DNA of 64,000 nucleotides from Rhodocollybia butyracea. Lineage: Eukaryota > Basidiomycota > Agaricomycetes > Agaricales > Omphalotaceae. The notes below the pieces were generated by a model. That model was not told where the DNA came from. It saw only the letters and a list, made by a program, of their open reading frames with translations, and made no database searches. The position numbers were made by a program, and so were the translations under genes. The stretch spans positions 682,001-746,000 of the forward strand of contig JADNRY010000005.1 in the NCBI GenBank assembly GCA_015501585.1. Direction: 5' to 3'. Positions 35,468 through 46,273 of this stretch are shown piece after piece; position 1 is the first letter of the stretch; every line of letters starts with the position of its first letter.

Positions 35468-35773
35468 TCATGCCAGCGGGCTAATGAGTCTGAAAACGAA
35501 TACATGAGCTTTTTTCCAGCGAAATACAAGGTACGACGCACTTTATTAAAGAGGGCTGTGGGTTACTCCTTGTAAATCCAACGTAGATAATCATTGGAAT
35601 CCACGCATAATGGAGAATGGTCTGCAAAAGACATGAGAAAGTTTCTTCCAAATTGTAAAACTGCACATACTTTTCCAACATCCACAACCTTTGCAATTCG
35701 TTCCTAAAAGTCTATTCAGCATACTGGCCAAAAGAAGAGATAATAGACAGACTTTGGTGTCCTCGGAAGGCAT
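35468..35773 (-). CDS. TOM7: mitochondrial import receptor subunit Tom7
   Basis: This is a 51-residue component of the TOM complex in the outer mitochondrial membrane, spread over four exons of 21 to ~80 nt. Exon 1 is MPSEDTK. Exon 2 is ERIAKVVDVGK. Exon 3 reads TILHYAWIPMIIYVGF then TRSNPQPSLIK. Exon 4 is LISPLA and the stop at 35468. All splice ends are GT-AG and phases agree. The hydrophobic helix followed by the conserved GFTRSNPxPSLI and terminal SPLA is the Tom7 signature. The size matches the family (50-60 residues). The start codon lies 88 bases from the divergent eIF3f start, so the two probably share a promoter. Confidence 0.88.
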
Positions 35774-35861
35774 AGTGGAAGTTTTTGATCAAGGAGGCGC
35801 GTGTTTCGGCGTTTGCCGAGCGCTTTCGATAAAAACTTTCATCTGTGCTACACAACAAAAA

Positions 35862-36965
35862 ATGCCTCTCGGTCCTTCATCTTCCGCAATCCATATTCAC
35901 CCCAATGTCCCAGTCAGCGCACAAAATAACCCGTACGTACGCCGATAACTTGCCCAAGATTTGAATAACATAAATTCGCAGGAGAACACCAACAAGTATC
36001 ACCATCCATCCTGTTGCCCTGTTCTCTATTCTCGACCATTATTTACGGCGAAAAGATGACCAGGACAGAGTCATCGGAACTCTCTTAGGAACGCGCACCG
36101 ATGCTGAAATCGAAGTGCGCTCTTCATTTGCAGTTCTGCATAGTGAAACCAGCGAACAAGTCGCTGTGGACATGGAATATCATCGGACAATGTATGAGCT
36201 GCACCATAAAGTAAATCCAAAGGAAGTCATCGTAGGATGGTGCGTTTTTGCGCTTTTTAACAGCTTGCGCAGCATCTCAATCGTCTTAAACAGGTATTCA
36301 ACTGGATCGAATCTCAACACGTATTCTGCTCTGATTCAAAACTTTTATTCGCAAGAGACCACCCCTCATCAAGCCATTCATGTATCTCTAGATACCGGCG
36401 TCGAACCAGGGCAGCCAGCTGGCGTCAAGGGATACGTCAGGTAAGAAGTTTTTATCTTCCTCGATCGCGTTCTCAATCGTTTCCTAGCTCACCAGTGGGC
36501 GTTTTCCCTAAACCCGAAAATTGCGTGTTCGTTCCAGTGCCGGTAGAACTTCAGTTCCGTGACTCTGAACGACGAGGTGGTAAGTCTGAACAGCTAGACT
36601 GAAATTTCCAACGCCGACGAATTTCTTCTGCAGTCGACCTCCTCACTTCAACCGCCGTGTCTGAAAATTCTACCTCCCAACAACCCCTCTCCGACCTCGA
36701 GATACTTGAATCTTCGATACAAAGCGTCACCTCCATGATTGACCGTGTACTCGGATATGTTCGTGCCGTGCTCGCTGGAGAAACAAAGGGCGATCCTGCT
36801 ATCGGGAGATACCTCATGGACACCCTTGGGGCAAGTACTGACGATCTTGAGAAAGGTGGTTTCAACGGCAGGCTGCAAGATACCCTTATGATCTCGTATC
36901 TGGCCAATTTGGTTCGGGCTCAAGCGGAGGTGTCTTCAAGGTTGGCGCTGGTTGGTGCTTCATAG
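35862..36965 (+). CDS. translation initiation factor eIF3 subunit F
   Basis: This is an MPN-domain subunit of eIF3. Exon 1 ([20 protein letters not shown]) joins a second exon with [20 protein letters not shown] and [20 protein letters not shown]. The MPN core continues [18 protein letters not shown] then [20 protein letters not shown]. The JAMM zinc ligands (HxH...D) are absent, as is normal for the non-catalytic eIF3f. The C-terminal helical part reads [20 protein letters not shown] and ends SRLALVGAS. Several ~50-nt introns are present. The length fits eIF3f (about 290 residues). Confidence 0.92.
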
Positions 36966-37134
36966 CGTAGAAATGCCCGAGTATTGTACGCGAAATTTCG
37001 GGGGGGGGTTGCCCTTATCGTGACTCAGGCAGTGTTCAGCGGGCGTTAAAAGCGAAGACTACCCTTGAATGTTTTTACGATTCCTTGAGACAGCGATTAC
37101 AGTATGAATCGATGGATTCCATCTAACTATAACT

Positions 37135-38272
37135 CTACTCCTGCCAGTGCATACCATATTTTCGCAGTGACTCTCCAAGCAACCCAGGATTTACTCTCTT
37201 TATCTTCTCACATTTCTTCTTCGTATGCTGGTCCTCCTTCTCTTTCTGCTTTAACACGTTGCCACAATCAACGCATAGCAAGTCCCATTGGATGTGCTCC
37301 TTCTCGAAATGGTTTTCGAACCTGGCCTTGGAAGTTGTCCTGTACGAGTCGCATCTGCTCCAATGACACACGAAGCGGTCTTTCTTCTTAAGCAACGGCT
37401 GGGACTCCAGGTGCCAATGGACATGAGCTTGGACAGTTTGTTTCGAGTTCAGGAAAGCTCCACACAAATTCGGAGTTCCTTCTGGGTTTTTATCCAATAT
37501 CCATTGGCAATACGATGGCTGTGAAGAGAGCAGCACGCTGATAAAATATGGGAGTTCGTCCATGTTATTAAACGATTTGTTATCTGGATGTCCTGATTTT
37601 GATTCCTTGCCTGTGCCATGTTGGTTTTGAAAGGGCGCGGCGAGTGACGCTAAATTAGGGTCTAAAGCCTGGAGTGTACGGCTTGTGGGAGATTCTACCT
37701 CCGAAAAAGCTGCTTGCTGGTTCGTTTCATCGGGAGTACTAGCAGACGAATTCTCACTCAAATCAGTCAGTGGAGAAAGATCATCGAACCTATCATCTTG
37801 TGCGGTGCTGCTTAATGAGAGATACCGAGTCAGTTTGGCAGTACCTAGAATTTGTAGCAAACGCGTACCTCGAAGAATCAAGCCTTCCATTGAGGACGGA
37901 ATCAATACGTCGTGATAGGGTCTCGGTAGTCCAGCTCGGGGGCAAAGGTTCCTGTGGAAGGTGGTTAATTTTGTTCATGAAATCGTCAAATATTTGCGCC
38001 ATCGCAAATTCCTCTCGAGCATCCTGCGTCAGAAGAGGATCCGGAATATCGTTTAACGCTTCTGGAAAGATCACTGAGTCGGGCTGACCGCCTGCTGGGT
38101 TTGGTGTTGTCGTGTGATGTGAACCGCCACTGAAGGCCTTATCACAATTCTGAGACTACATAACCACGTTCATTCCCAGTACAACGAATTAGAAGAACGA
38201 ACTCACGTCGCTTGGAGCGCCTTTCGATGGTGCTACTATCTCTTCAGTAGTAAAAACTGGCGACGATCCCAT
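37135..38272 (-). CDS. C2H2-type zinc-finger protein
   Basis: The start MGSSPVFTTEEIVAPSKGAP is at 38272. Two introns separate the N-terminal exons (NDIPDPLLTQDAREEFAMAQ, helical) from the main exon. The C-terminal half holds three irregular Cys/His units: CGAFLNSKQTVQAHVHWHL, then FVCHWSRCDSYRTTSKARFE with NHFEKEH, then LLCVDCGNVLKQKEKEDQ with HTKKKC. Spacing suggests C2H2 folds related to fungal transcription regulators. The protein ends SLRKYGMHWQE. A DNA-binding role is inferred and no target can be named. Confidence 0.75.
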
Positions 38273-38526
38273 TGTACCAGTGGTAAGAAATGGGGTGCAA
38301 GGGATTTGCGACTCGGTTCTTTATAGCCTTGCAACCTCATTGTTCACTGATTGTACTCCAACATCGCCTAACCCAGCGGTCAAAGCGAACGAAGTCCATT
38401 GTGGTTGATAATATCCACGAACTCACGTGGCGGATGTGGAGACGGCCGGAGAATACGAATATCGAGAATCTACGGATTGGCCAAAATAACATTCCCACTG
38501 CTGCATATTCTAGGTGTATACTTATC

Positions 38527-39784
38527 TTAACACTGTGAACCCGCAACATTGATTCCCTCCAAACTCTCGATGTCCTCATCCTCATACACCCTGGTCTTCT
38601 CTGTCGGCACACCCTTGAAGGCGGCAACGAAACGCGCTGGGTTGTTCTTTGCATCTAAAACCTTACGGTTCTTTGCATCTGGATCCGTAGAAACCTTACG
38701 GATCCAGATACAACGTATAAAATCTTTACCGAAACGACGATATCTGGATAATGCCGAGCATATCAACATATGAAGGTTCAGGACACTAAACAACGCACAC
38801 TTCCCCATAAACCTCAGGATCCATTTCCCCTGAGTCTCCAATTGCTAGAAAACTCTTTTGTGGATACATTTTTTGGATTCTGGTGATCTGGGAAACCTTA
38901 TACTCGATTTTCTCTGCGTCTGCACCGCTGCCCAACGACTCGAATATCTTAGGCAGGTCGAAGATCGAGAATGTTTGCAGGAAGATCGGACCCTTGGATG
39001 CAGGGTAGGTCGAGTTCAGAAAGGAAGAAAGGAAAGGTTGGAGCTGCATTGGTGAGCCGGAGACATACAGGAACTGCGGTGGAATGGTCTCTGTGGTGAG
39101 TGACTGAGCAAGCGATTTATACAGCTCCGGCATCCCAGGAACAGGGAGCTGTAAACTAGAATGAGCGAAAGCTGGAGAGTAGATGTAATGACTTACGGGA
39201 TCCTTGTACAAGGTATTCTGGGCCATTTTATCGTGGTCCGTAACATTTGTAATCTTGATGGTATCGTCAATATCGGAAATGACACCTAGACCATGAGGAG
39301 GAGAGAAGTATACAGTTGCAGGGGCATCATCCTCGCCGGAGGCTTTCAGTGTCAATGTACTCGAACCACTGCTAGCGAAAGAGCAGGTTCCCAGGTTCAC
39401 TGAGTCCGATATAGCAATACCATTGTGATCTGTGCGAGGAAGTTCCGGCTTTGCATCGTTACACCCCTGGATAGATAATTTAACCTTCTGTTCAGGAGTT
39501 CCAAGAGTGGCAAAAAGTTTCATTCTTTCGCATGCAGTATCCGTATTTCGCTCCAAATTATCGCCCACTTGGAGGTCTGTCAAGAAACCCTTCACTTTGT
39601 CTTTGAATGAAGACATGTCGGGAGATAGGTATACATAAGATTGGACTGCAGCGAGAGTGCCGGAGGAACTTTGGAAGGCGGGTGAATCCAAAACAAGCGT
39701 TTTGGTTTTGATAGGTAGGGCTAACGCCGCTACAGCTACTGTAAAAACTAAAACGCTGAAGGAGGTGATGATTATGTGCTTCAT
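38527..39784 (-). CDS. App1-like phosphatidate phosphatase with signal peptide
   Basis: This matches the App1 catalytic domain family (DUF2183), Mg-dependent phosphatidate phosphatases of the HAD type. The N-terminus MKHIIITSFSVLVFTVAVAA followed by LALP is a clear signal peptide. The HAD motif is HGLGVISDIDDTIKITNVTD, with the DxDxT nucleophile segment. Downstream are FLYVSGSPMQLQPFL (motif II region) and SFLAIGDSGEMDPEVYGEVY (motif III region), then RRFGKDFIRCIWIRKV. Two introns are removed: one of 54 nt after TLYKDP and one after GEV with donor GTGCGT. The protein ends DIESLEGINVAGSQC. Secretion differs from the cytosolic actin-patch App1 of yeast. Confidence 0.88.
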
Positions 39785-40013
39785 GATGAAAGAATTTCTG
39801 TGGAGATATGGAATGAATCTTGGCTTTCCAATGTCGAACCAGCGACAAGGAGGGCGAACGTCAAGCTACAGAAACTCATCTGACTCTGAGAGCTGCGAAA
39901 CTCTGGACTCCATCAAAAATGATGGCCATGAAACTCACCGCAACCTTGGGATTACTACTAATAGTAAGTTGAACCCCTATTATCCCCCGATGAAGGCCTT
40001 CTGATACCACTGC

Positions 40014-40880
40014 TTAGACGTCTCTCGTCTCGTCAAATTTCACTGTATATCCCACCGTATATCCCAAGCCGACGATTTCTCCATGGAAGCGGAGCCAGCA
40101 ATCCGCCTTACCTGAACGTTGAACGTAACCGTCGGACTCGTTCGCATTGTCAGATGGTACATACTTACGAGTCAATTGGAACACAGGCCTTCTCCGGACC
40201 GGTGTCTTGCGTAGAACAATCCTTTTCCAGTCTGGTTCATCATAGCCTTAGTCGTTCTAGGATAGAGATGGATATCAACCTCTAAACTAAACAATTATGC
40301 TCAGCCAACTCTGCTTTACGCGTTGGTAACTTATTGAAGAAATCTGAAGCAGGACCACTGGCAGATTTACGACGTAATTCCTCATGTACATCAAAAGCTA
40401 TGAAGAACAGGCTCCAGTTTTTCTTCAAATGACTTTCTGAACAGAGTCTGAACCCTTCAAGTTTGTACTCCTCCGATGGAACTTGGAAACTAGGACAGGA
40501 TAATTATAATTGAATTACAACCTAGCGGGGATTTCGAGTAAGTATCCTATAGGACCAATCCGTTGGGCTTTTATATCCTGCGGCAGCGCAAAGACCGATT
40601 TATAGAAAGTCAGAAAAAATCACTACGGAATCACTACGGATGACTACGGAATAGTATGTGCACAGTTTCCGCAAACCTGCCAGTAATCACAGCAGAACTG
40701 TCTTCTCTTTGCGCGATGGAGTGCCAAAGTCAACCTTCAATATGCAAATTAACTTCTGTTTCAGTTGCACTAAATGGGTTCCCAGAGATATCTAGTTCCC
40801 TTTCCCATACAATAACCTTACCGTCGACCGGCAGGAGCAGGAACTCTTCGGGTCTAACGTACACTGATAATTCTGGTCGT
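40014..40880 (-). pseudogene. unrecognised gene or gene remnant
   Basis: Several minus-strand stretches read like protein but I cannot join them into one model. First: VYVRPEEFLLLPVDGKVIVW and ERELDISGNPFSATETEVNL, ending at an in-frame TGA at 40730. Second, after a CTAG acceptor near 40491: EEYKLEGFRLCSESHLKKNW and LFFIAFDVHEELRRKSASGP. Third: YDEPDWKRIVLRKTPVRRRP, an intron with donor GTAAGT, then CWLRFHGEIVGLGYTVGYTV and the stop at 40014. A TATAAAA box (near 40577) and CCGTAGT direct repeats interrupt the first two pieces. No family is recognised. It could be a decayed gene or a working one with introns I placed wrongly. Confidence 0.4.
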
Positions 40881-40993
40881 GACGATAAACATCATGCTAT
40901 GGATTCTGCCAATGTGGCTGGGTAGACTTATAATAAAATGGACCCGTCTTCATCCTCTTGTATACTATCACAGTTCTCTTCACCCCATTCAAA

Positions 40994-42368
40994 ATGGTTA
41001 GTACACCTACAGGTTACCAGAATTTATTTCTTGAGGAAAACCTTATAGATGAGGCTCACCTCTACGACGACGAGCATGACACTCATACTTACGAGTCAGG
41101 CTCCAATGGCGGCCTCCCTTTCACTAGGTCAAACTCTTTTGTCCGCGCACTCGGTTACATTGGGAGTGTCCTCTTTTGCTCGAGATGGAAGGATATATCA
41201 TACAGTGCGGAAGTAAGACGCCCCTTGCTCCAAAGTTACCCTCTCTCAACCTCCGTCACCGATGTCGCTCACCCCGAGTTCGACAAATCGTCTATTTCAT
41301 CCTTGGTAGCAGACTATGGCTCATACCGCTTGGCTCGAGTTTGAGCGGTATCATATCTGGTAAGCCAAGCCAGGCCAGATCAAGGAAAGCTCGTTCCAGC
41401 CTGTCCAAGGCTACATGCAGCGAAACAAGTATGTCTTCGCTTGGGGAAATCCACTGGTCTCTTCTCCAGCAGCGCTCAAGCGCACAGCCGAAGCGTTTAT
41501 TGAGTGGACCAAGTCACAAAAGTTGCGCCCCGTTTGGTGTTGCGTTGATCACGACTTTGAAAAGATCCTTGCGTCGTTGGGATGGAGTGGGGTTATGTGT
41601 ATACATGAAGAAGTTCTTCATCCAGACCACGTACTAGATTTGACCAGTGATAAGGTCAAGGGCCATGAGGGTGCAGGTCTGGTCAAGGATCTGAAGAAGA
41701 ATATCAGAAGAGCAAAAAAAGCCGGCGTTGTGGTAGAGGAAATCACTGGAAAATGGAAAGCGGAGGATAGAGAGCAAGTCGAAGTTGGATTGCTAGAATG
41801 GAGGCGAAGTAAAGGGTCGAAGGGTGTTCAGCTCGCATCAGCAAGTTCTTTTCTTATACATCGCAGATTTTTCTTTCTCGCTAAACCGAATATTTTGCAG
41901 ACCACAGGTCAACCTTGGATTGACGAGGACCATAGACGGTACTGGGTTGCCCGATGGTCGAACCACATCATCGGTATCCTCATCCTCACGCCTATTCATG
42001 GGCCACACGTTTATGTCATCAAAAACGCCGTTTCATTCCCCTCTGCTCCTAAAGGTACCTCAGAGCATCTCATCCACACCGCACTTCAGTATATCCAAGC
42101 CGACGAGGAACGCCTTGGTTTCCCCATAACAGTTACCTTCGGTATCACCGCATCGCATCATATTACCCCCGTTGATAATCTGAAGGGCTGGAAGATCGCT
42201 ACATTAACGAAGGTGTATGAGAAAGTTGCCAAGGGTGCAGGTCTGTTGAAACGAGGAGAATTTCGCGGAAAGTTTGATAGCGAGCGAAAGAAGATGTATG
42301 TGTGTTATCCTGTGGATGGACTAGGATTGGAAGGTGTGAAGAGCCTGTTGCAGGTTTTGCAGAAGTAA
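40994..42368 (+). CDS. DUF2156 aminoacyl-tRNA-transferase-like protein, 5' part disrupted
   Basis: The main frame (41415-42368) has the DUF2156/LPG-synthase C-terminal fold, two fused GNAT-like halves, as in bacterial MprF and in fungal ErdS/ErgS, which transfer amino acids from tRNA to ergosterol. Visible blocks are YVFAWGNPLVSSPAALKR, VWCCVDHDFEKILASLGW, KDLKKNIRRAKKAGVVVEE, TTGQPWIDEDHRRYWVARW, GPHVYVIKNAVSFPSAPKGT and TVTFGITASHHITPVDNLKG. An intron at 41841-41900 has a GC donor. The N-terminal family block is present but broken: VADYGS is in one frame, TAWLEFERYHIW in the next, and then TAA at 41361 precedes AKPGQIKESSFQPVQGY. Either this copy is a recent pseudogene, or the assembly has two errors, or a truncated protein starts at 41415. 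Confidence 0.7.
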
Positions 42369-42687
42369 AGTGGGGTAAATGGCGATTCATTATATCAGCG
42401 GTAGCATGGCTTACTCACTTCGATGTCTAATATCCACGACCGCAGTACAACTACATCGTTAATCCTGGTAAATAGTACCAGCAAATCAATCGTACATGTG
42501 TAATGTATACCATATAATTGATCGCTGGCGACTCACGCCCACTGTTTCTGGACGAAGAAGAATAAGTAGTACTTTGAGGTTTCTATTGTTGCAATATGGG
42601 ATCTGGAGTCAGACAGTTTTCACTTCCGCGAGTCTACGGAAAATGTTTACCAAGGCATCAGAACAATTCGAGTGCCACCAAGTTTGG

Positions 42688-43597
42688 TTATGAATTAAAG
42701 ATACGTGAATGTTGTTGATCATGCCTGGCTGCAAGAATTTCTCCAAGAGGCCAAGTATTCGCTGGTCCGTGGAGAGTCTCATCAAAGTTTTCTAGCGTTT
42801 CAGTATCAAACCCTATTCCGGTACGAAGGTCCTTGCATCTGGATACCTCCGCTTCGATGATAGGTCGAGAGAGATGTAGCAAAACTTGTTGGGAGTTATA
42901 GGGTCCTATTTCATTGAGTCGGACAGATGCTGACAGGAGGGATCTGGCATGCAGGAAGATATGGAGATACTGAGAGCGCTCTGCATCGTTACCAGCTCGT
43001 CAGAAAAATGGAAGGAGTACGGATATTTTTCCATTTACCTAGTGATAGACCCAAGGCACATGTAAGGATTCCCCAACAAATGGGAAGGTTTCCAGATGCG
43101 GTTTCTGCTCTGACAAGGGATTTATACTTGGTGACCAGCATAGCCGTCTTTGTATCTACTGCGATTTTCTTCTGAGTCTCCTCATCCAGATACAGCCCAG
43201 GAGGCGAGGAAGCGGGTGGATACGAAAATCCTTTTGAATACAATGTCAACAAAGCCACGCCCTGAGACTTGGACGCCCGTTTCGTAACATGGTTCAAGGT
43301 AATTGCATCATAAAGCTCATCCAAGTCTGTAAGTTTCTGCAGACAGTCCCTGACATCTATTTCTTTTTCTCTATGACGAAAACATTCCACAATCCGATGG
43401 GCATCAGATACAAATGGAAGAGCGTTCCTTGCATAAGCCCCAATACTATCGCGCATAAAGACAGTTGTTTTGTGTGAGTCTCCTGCTCCGAATCCGTGTT
43501 TTATATACGACTCGAATCCAGAAGAGGCGACGAAAGAGCCAGTAGGAAGATTGCTGTCTGATAGCAGAAGCAGGAGGTAAGTCTCGTCGTGGTCCAT
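42688..43597 (-). CDS. ureF: urease accessory protein UreF
   Basis: This is UreF, a chaperone that helps UreD and UreG load nickel into urease. The start MDHDETYLLLLLSDSNLPTG is followed by SFVASSGFESYIKHGFG, the typical UreF opening (SDSxLPxGSFxxSxGLE). Next are FMRDSIGAYARNALPFVSDA, LDELYDAITLNHVTKRASKS and QGVALLTLYSKGF. The helix NLPICWGILTCALGLSLG corresponds to the conserved GHxPxxxG region, here with Cys-Trp in place of the usual residues. After one or two introns the protein ends with LLHLSRPIIEAEVSRCKDLR and TWPLGEILAARHDQQHSRIF. No other urease gene is in the window. Confidence 0.85.
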
Positions 43598-43769
43598 AGA
43601 TAACTCTGTAAACCTAAACGGCCCGGACTAGCCGCATTTTTCAAAAGTAGTCTCTACAACGACAAGGAAGTTTTTACTCAAGCACTCAAGGCCATGATGA
43701 TAACGGCGGCTCAGATCATAAAGTTCATTTAACCCGGTCCCAGGTTAGCGCCAGATTGCCGTGTGGACG

Positions 43770-44469
43770 GTCGAAGAAATTGCGTCTTATCTGAATCACG
43801 ACTCATTCGGATGAAGTGCGTACTGGATTTGACTGGCGAAAAAGCTAAGGGCCATGAAGGCGCGGATCTAGTCAAAGATCAGAAGAAGAACCTCAGAATG
43901 GCAGAAAACGCGTGTAATACTGGAAAATGGAATACAGAGGATAAGGGCAAGCCGAAGTCGGAATGCTGGAGTGGAGGCGAGTAAAGGGCGAAAGGGTGTT
44001 TAGTTCGCATCGACAAACTGCTCCATTATACGCCATGTAGAATTTTTCTCCCCAACCATAACATTTTACAGACCACAGGTCAACCTTGGATTGACGAGAA
44101 TCACAACGTTGGGTAATATATACGATGGTATATCGTCGGTATCCTTATGCCCACTTCCATCTACGGGCGACAGTTCTACAATTCCGTTCCCTTCCGCTCC
44201 CCAAAGTACCTCTGAGGTTCTTGTTCTCAGCACTCGAATATGTCCTGATATCAGCGCATCGGACCCTCTTACCTCCGTTGATAACATGGAGGGCTGGAAG
44301 CACGTTATCGAAAGTGTAAGAGAAAGTTGCCAAGGGTGCAGGTCTGCTGAAAAGGGAGGGACTTCCGGGCAAAGTTTGATAGCGAGCGAGCGAAAAGTGC
44401 CTATGCTATCCTAAGGATTGGCTAGGATTGAAAAGTGTAAGGAGTCTACTGAAGCTTTTGCAAAAGTAA
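43770..44469 (+). pseudogene. decayed DUF2156 copy
   Basis: The stretch is clearly related to the DUF2156 gene 2 kb upstream. Matching pieces include VLDLTGEKAKGHEGADLVKD (parent: VLDLTSDKVKGHEGAGLVKD), the bases encoding TTGQPWIDE after the intron acceptor, DNMEGWKHVI (parent DNLKGWKIAT), and a terminal LLKLLQK with stop at 44467-44469. Frames are broken by a roughly 15-base deletion after AENAC, several indels and stops. The GC donor of the parent intron is mutated. The 5' half is missing, so the copy begins mid-domain. It lies in the same orientation on the other side of ureF. Confidence 0.85.
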
Positions 44470-45150
44470 AAGGGGAGCGGTCGTTAATTGATTAACCTCA
44501 AAAGTATAGTTTCTCCTAATTACTCCTCCTGCAATTCTAAGCTTCTAAAACCCTCCTACTAGGTGCAATGCACGGGATGACGTTTAGTTCGAAAAATACC
44601 CTCTGAGCTGAAATTGACTATAGTGGGCAGAATGAATCGTTATCAACACAGACGCTGCTAGCTTCGTCGTCTTGGGAGGTAGATCGCCGTTGCTTAGACT
44701 ATAAAGCACCTCGACGCGGATTCACGGGGACCGCGGCTGTTCCACAAGCTCCATCCTTTATAAACTCACAGGTAATAGTGCGCCCCATAATCAACTGTTT
44801 CGACAATGTTCGAAAGCTTTACTGCTCGCTCTTTTGTGTAGAACTCAGCGTATCTGACCGTATTACCATCCGCATTCTTAGGTCAGTATCTCAAAAGACT
44901 TACGACCCCTCGCAGACTTAATAATCATTACGCTCTCAACCTTCAAGTTCCCTGGTGTATAAACTTCAGAAGGGTTCGAAGCTCGTTTGTGAGGTACAGG
45001 TTGGACTCGACCGCTTTAAGCATCCTCAAAGAGAGTATAAAGAGCATTACTGGTGCTCCTACCGAAGGACAGGTCACTCTCTTCCCTCTTCCACCCATCT
45101 TCCTCCGCGTAACCCAAGTTCTTCCCGGGAAATCTATTCGCTCTGAAATT
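44470..45150. promoter_or_regulatory. upstream region of the transporter gene
   Basis: It holds TATA-like boxes ACTATAAAG near 44698 and TTTATAAAC near 44757 and pyrimidine-rich leader sequence. Short frames within it are not convincing genes. Confidence 0.4.
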
Positions 45151-46273
45151 ATGTCTACTAGCCAGATCATGACTACCGATCGCGAATCAATCTCCCCTTC
45201 GACTTACACCGACGTTGAACGAGGCTGGATCAACGTCAAAGAGTGTGGCCATGGACCCTCTCCCGGAGGAGCACATACTATCCCAATCATAGCACAGGGC
45301 CATAGCTACGGTAGGGCTACTACTACAGGAAACGGAAACATTGCAAATCCTGGTCCTGCGTATGTGTTACTTACCATGAAATATCTTGATCCGCTTCAAA
45401 TTCACATTTTGCTATCGCAGCGGTGCTATCTCGTTTGCAGCAACTGCTCTTCTACTTTCATTGTTCAATGTCCAAGCTGGGGGTGTTGAACATCCAGAGG
45501 TGCTTGTAAGCATGGTGAGTCTTCCTTTTTCTTTGGAAGTACGTCCAGTCGTTTACAGTTTGATAGGCCGTCTTCACTGGAGGACTTTCTCAGTTTATGG
45601 CGGGAATGTGGGAATATCCGAGGTAAGTTGAACCGTGTTCATCTCAATGCCAAATTCATGATAACCTTTTCTGTCTTTCTTTATACCAGAGGAAATGTTT
45701 TCAATGCTACCCGTGAGCTTTGTCTTTTACAAATGACATACATAATTGATTGTTCTCAGTCTTCTCGCTTTACGGCAGTTTCTGGATGTCGTACGCAACG
45801 ATATTTATCCCTGCCTCTGGAATTATTGCCGCCTACGACGATCCTGTGGAGCTTAATCGAGCTTTGGGACTATACCTGATTACATGGACCATCGTAACCG
45901 CGTTTTTCCTGTAGGATTCTTTCCTGGTTTCACGGTCTCGATTATAATGCTCTTCTTAGCTTTGTTGTTATTCGTCGTAATCACGCCCTCACAATCATGC
46001 TTTCGACTATATTCATCACTTTGGTCATTCTTAGTATCTCCAAATACAGCCTAGCAGGAATGCCAATGTAAGTCGCTTATGTTTGCGGTCTGCGTCGTCG
46101 CTGATTTTTTTTTCTAAATATAACTTGTGCTGAGTAGTCTCTCTTCCAGAGTTCAAAAAGCGGGTGGAGTGTTCGGCATCATCGGTGCTTTGCTATGCTT
46201 CTACATTGGTGTCAGCGAACTCCTCGCCGTTGAGCTTAGGCCTATTGTGAGGCTTCCCCTCGGCAGGCATTGA
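45151..46273 (+). CDS. GPR1/FUN34/YaaH (Ato) transporter
   Basis: This is a six-helix plasma-membrane protein of the acetate uptake/ammonia export family (yeast Ady2/Ato). The start MSTSQIMTTDRESISPSTYT leads to the signature NPGPAGAISFAATALLLSLF, related to the family NPAPLGL box but with Ala-Gly in place of Leu-Gly. Other blocks are QAGGVEHPEVLVSMAVFTGG, FMAGMWEYPRGNVFNAT, YGSFWMSYATIFIPASGI, DDPVELNRALGLYLITWTIV and GVFGIIGALLCFYIGVSELL. The end is VELRPIVRLPLGRH. About six introns interrupt it. The substrate is probably acetate or another short monocarboxylate by family; direction is not predictable. Confidence 0.88.

Noticed and set aside
44091..44414. Open frames within the decayed DUF2156 copy as a new gene
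   Set aside because: They align with parts of the upstream DUF2156 gene in broken frames, so they are remnants.
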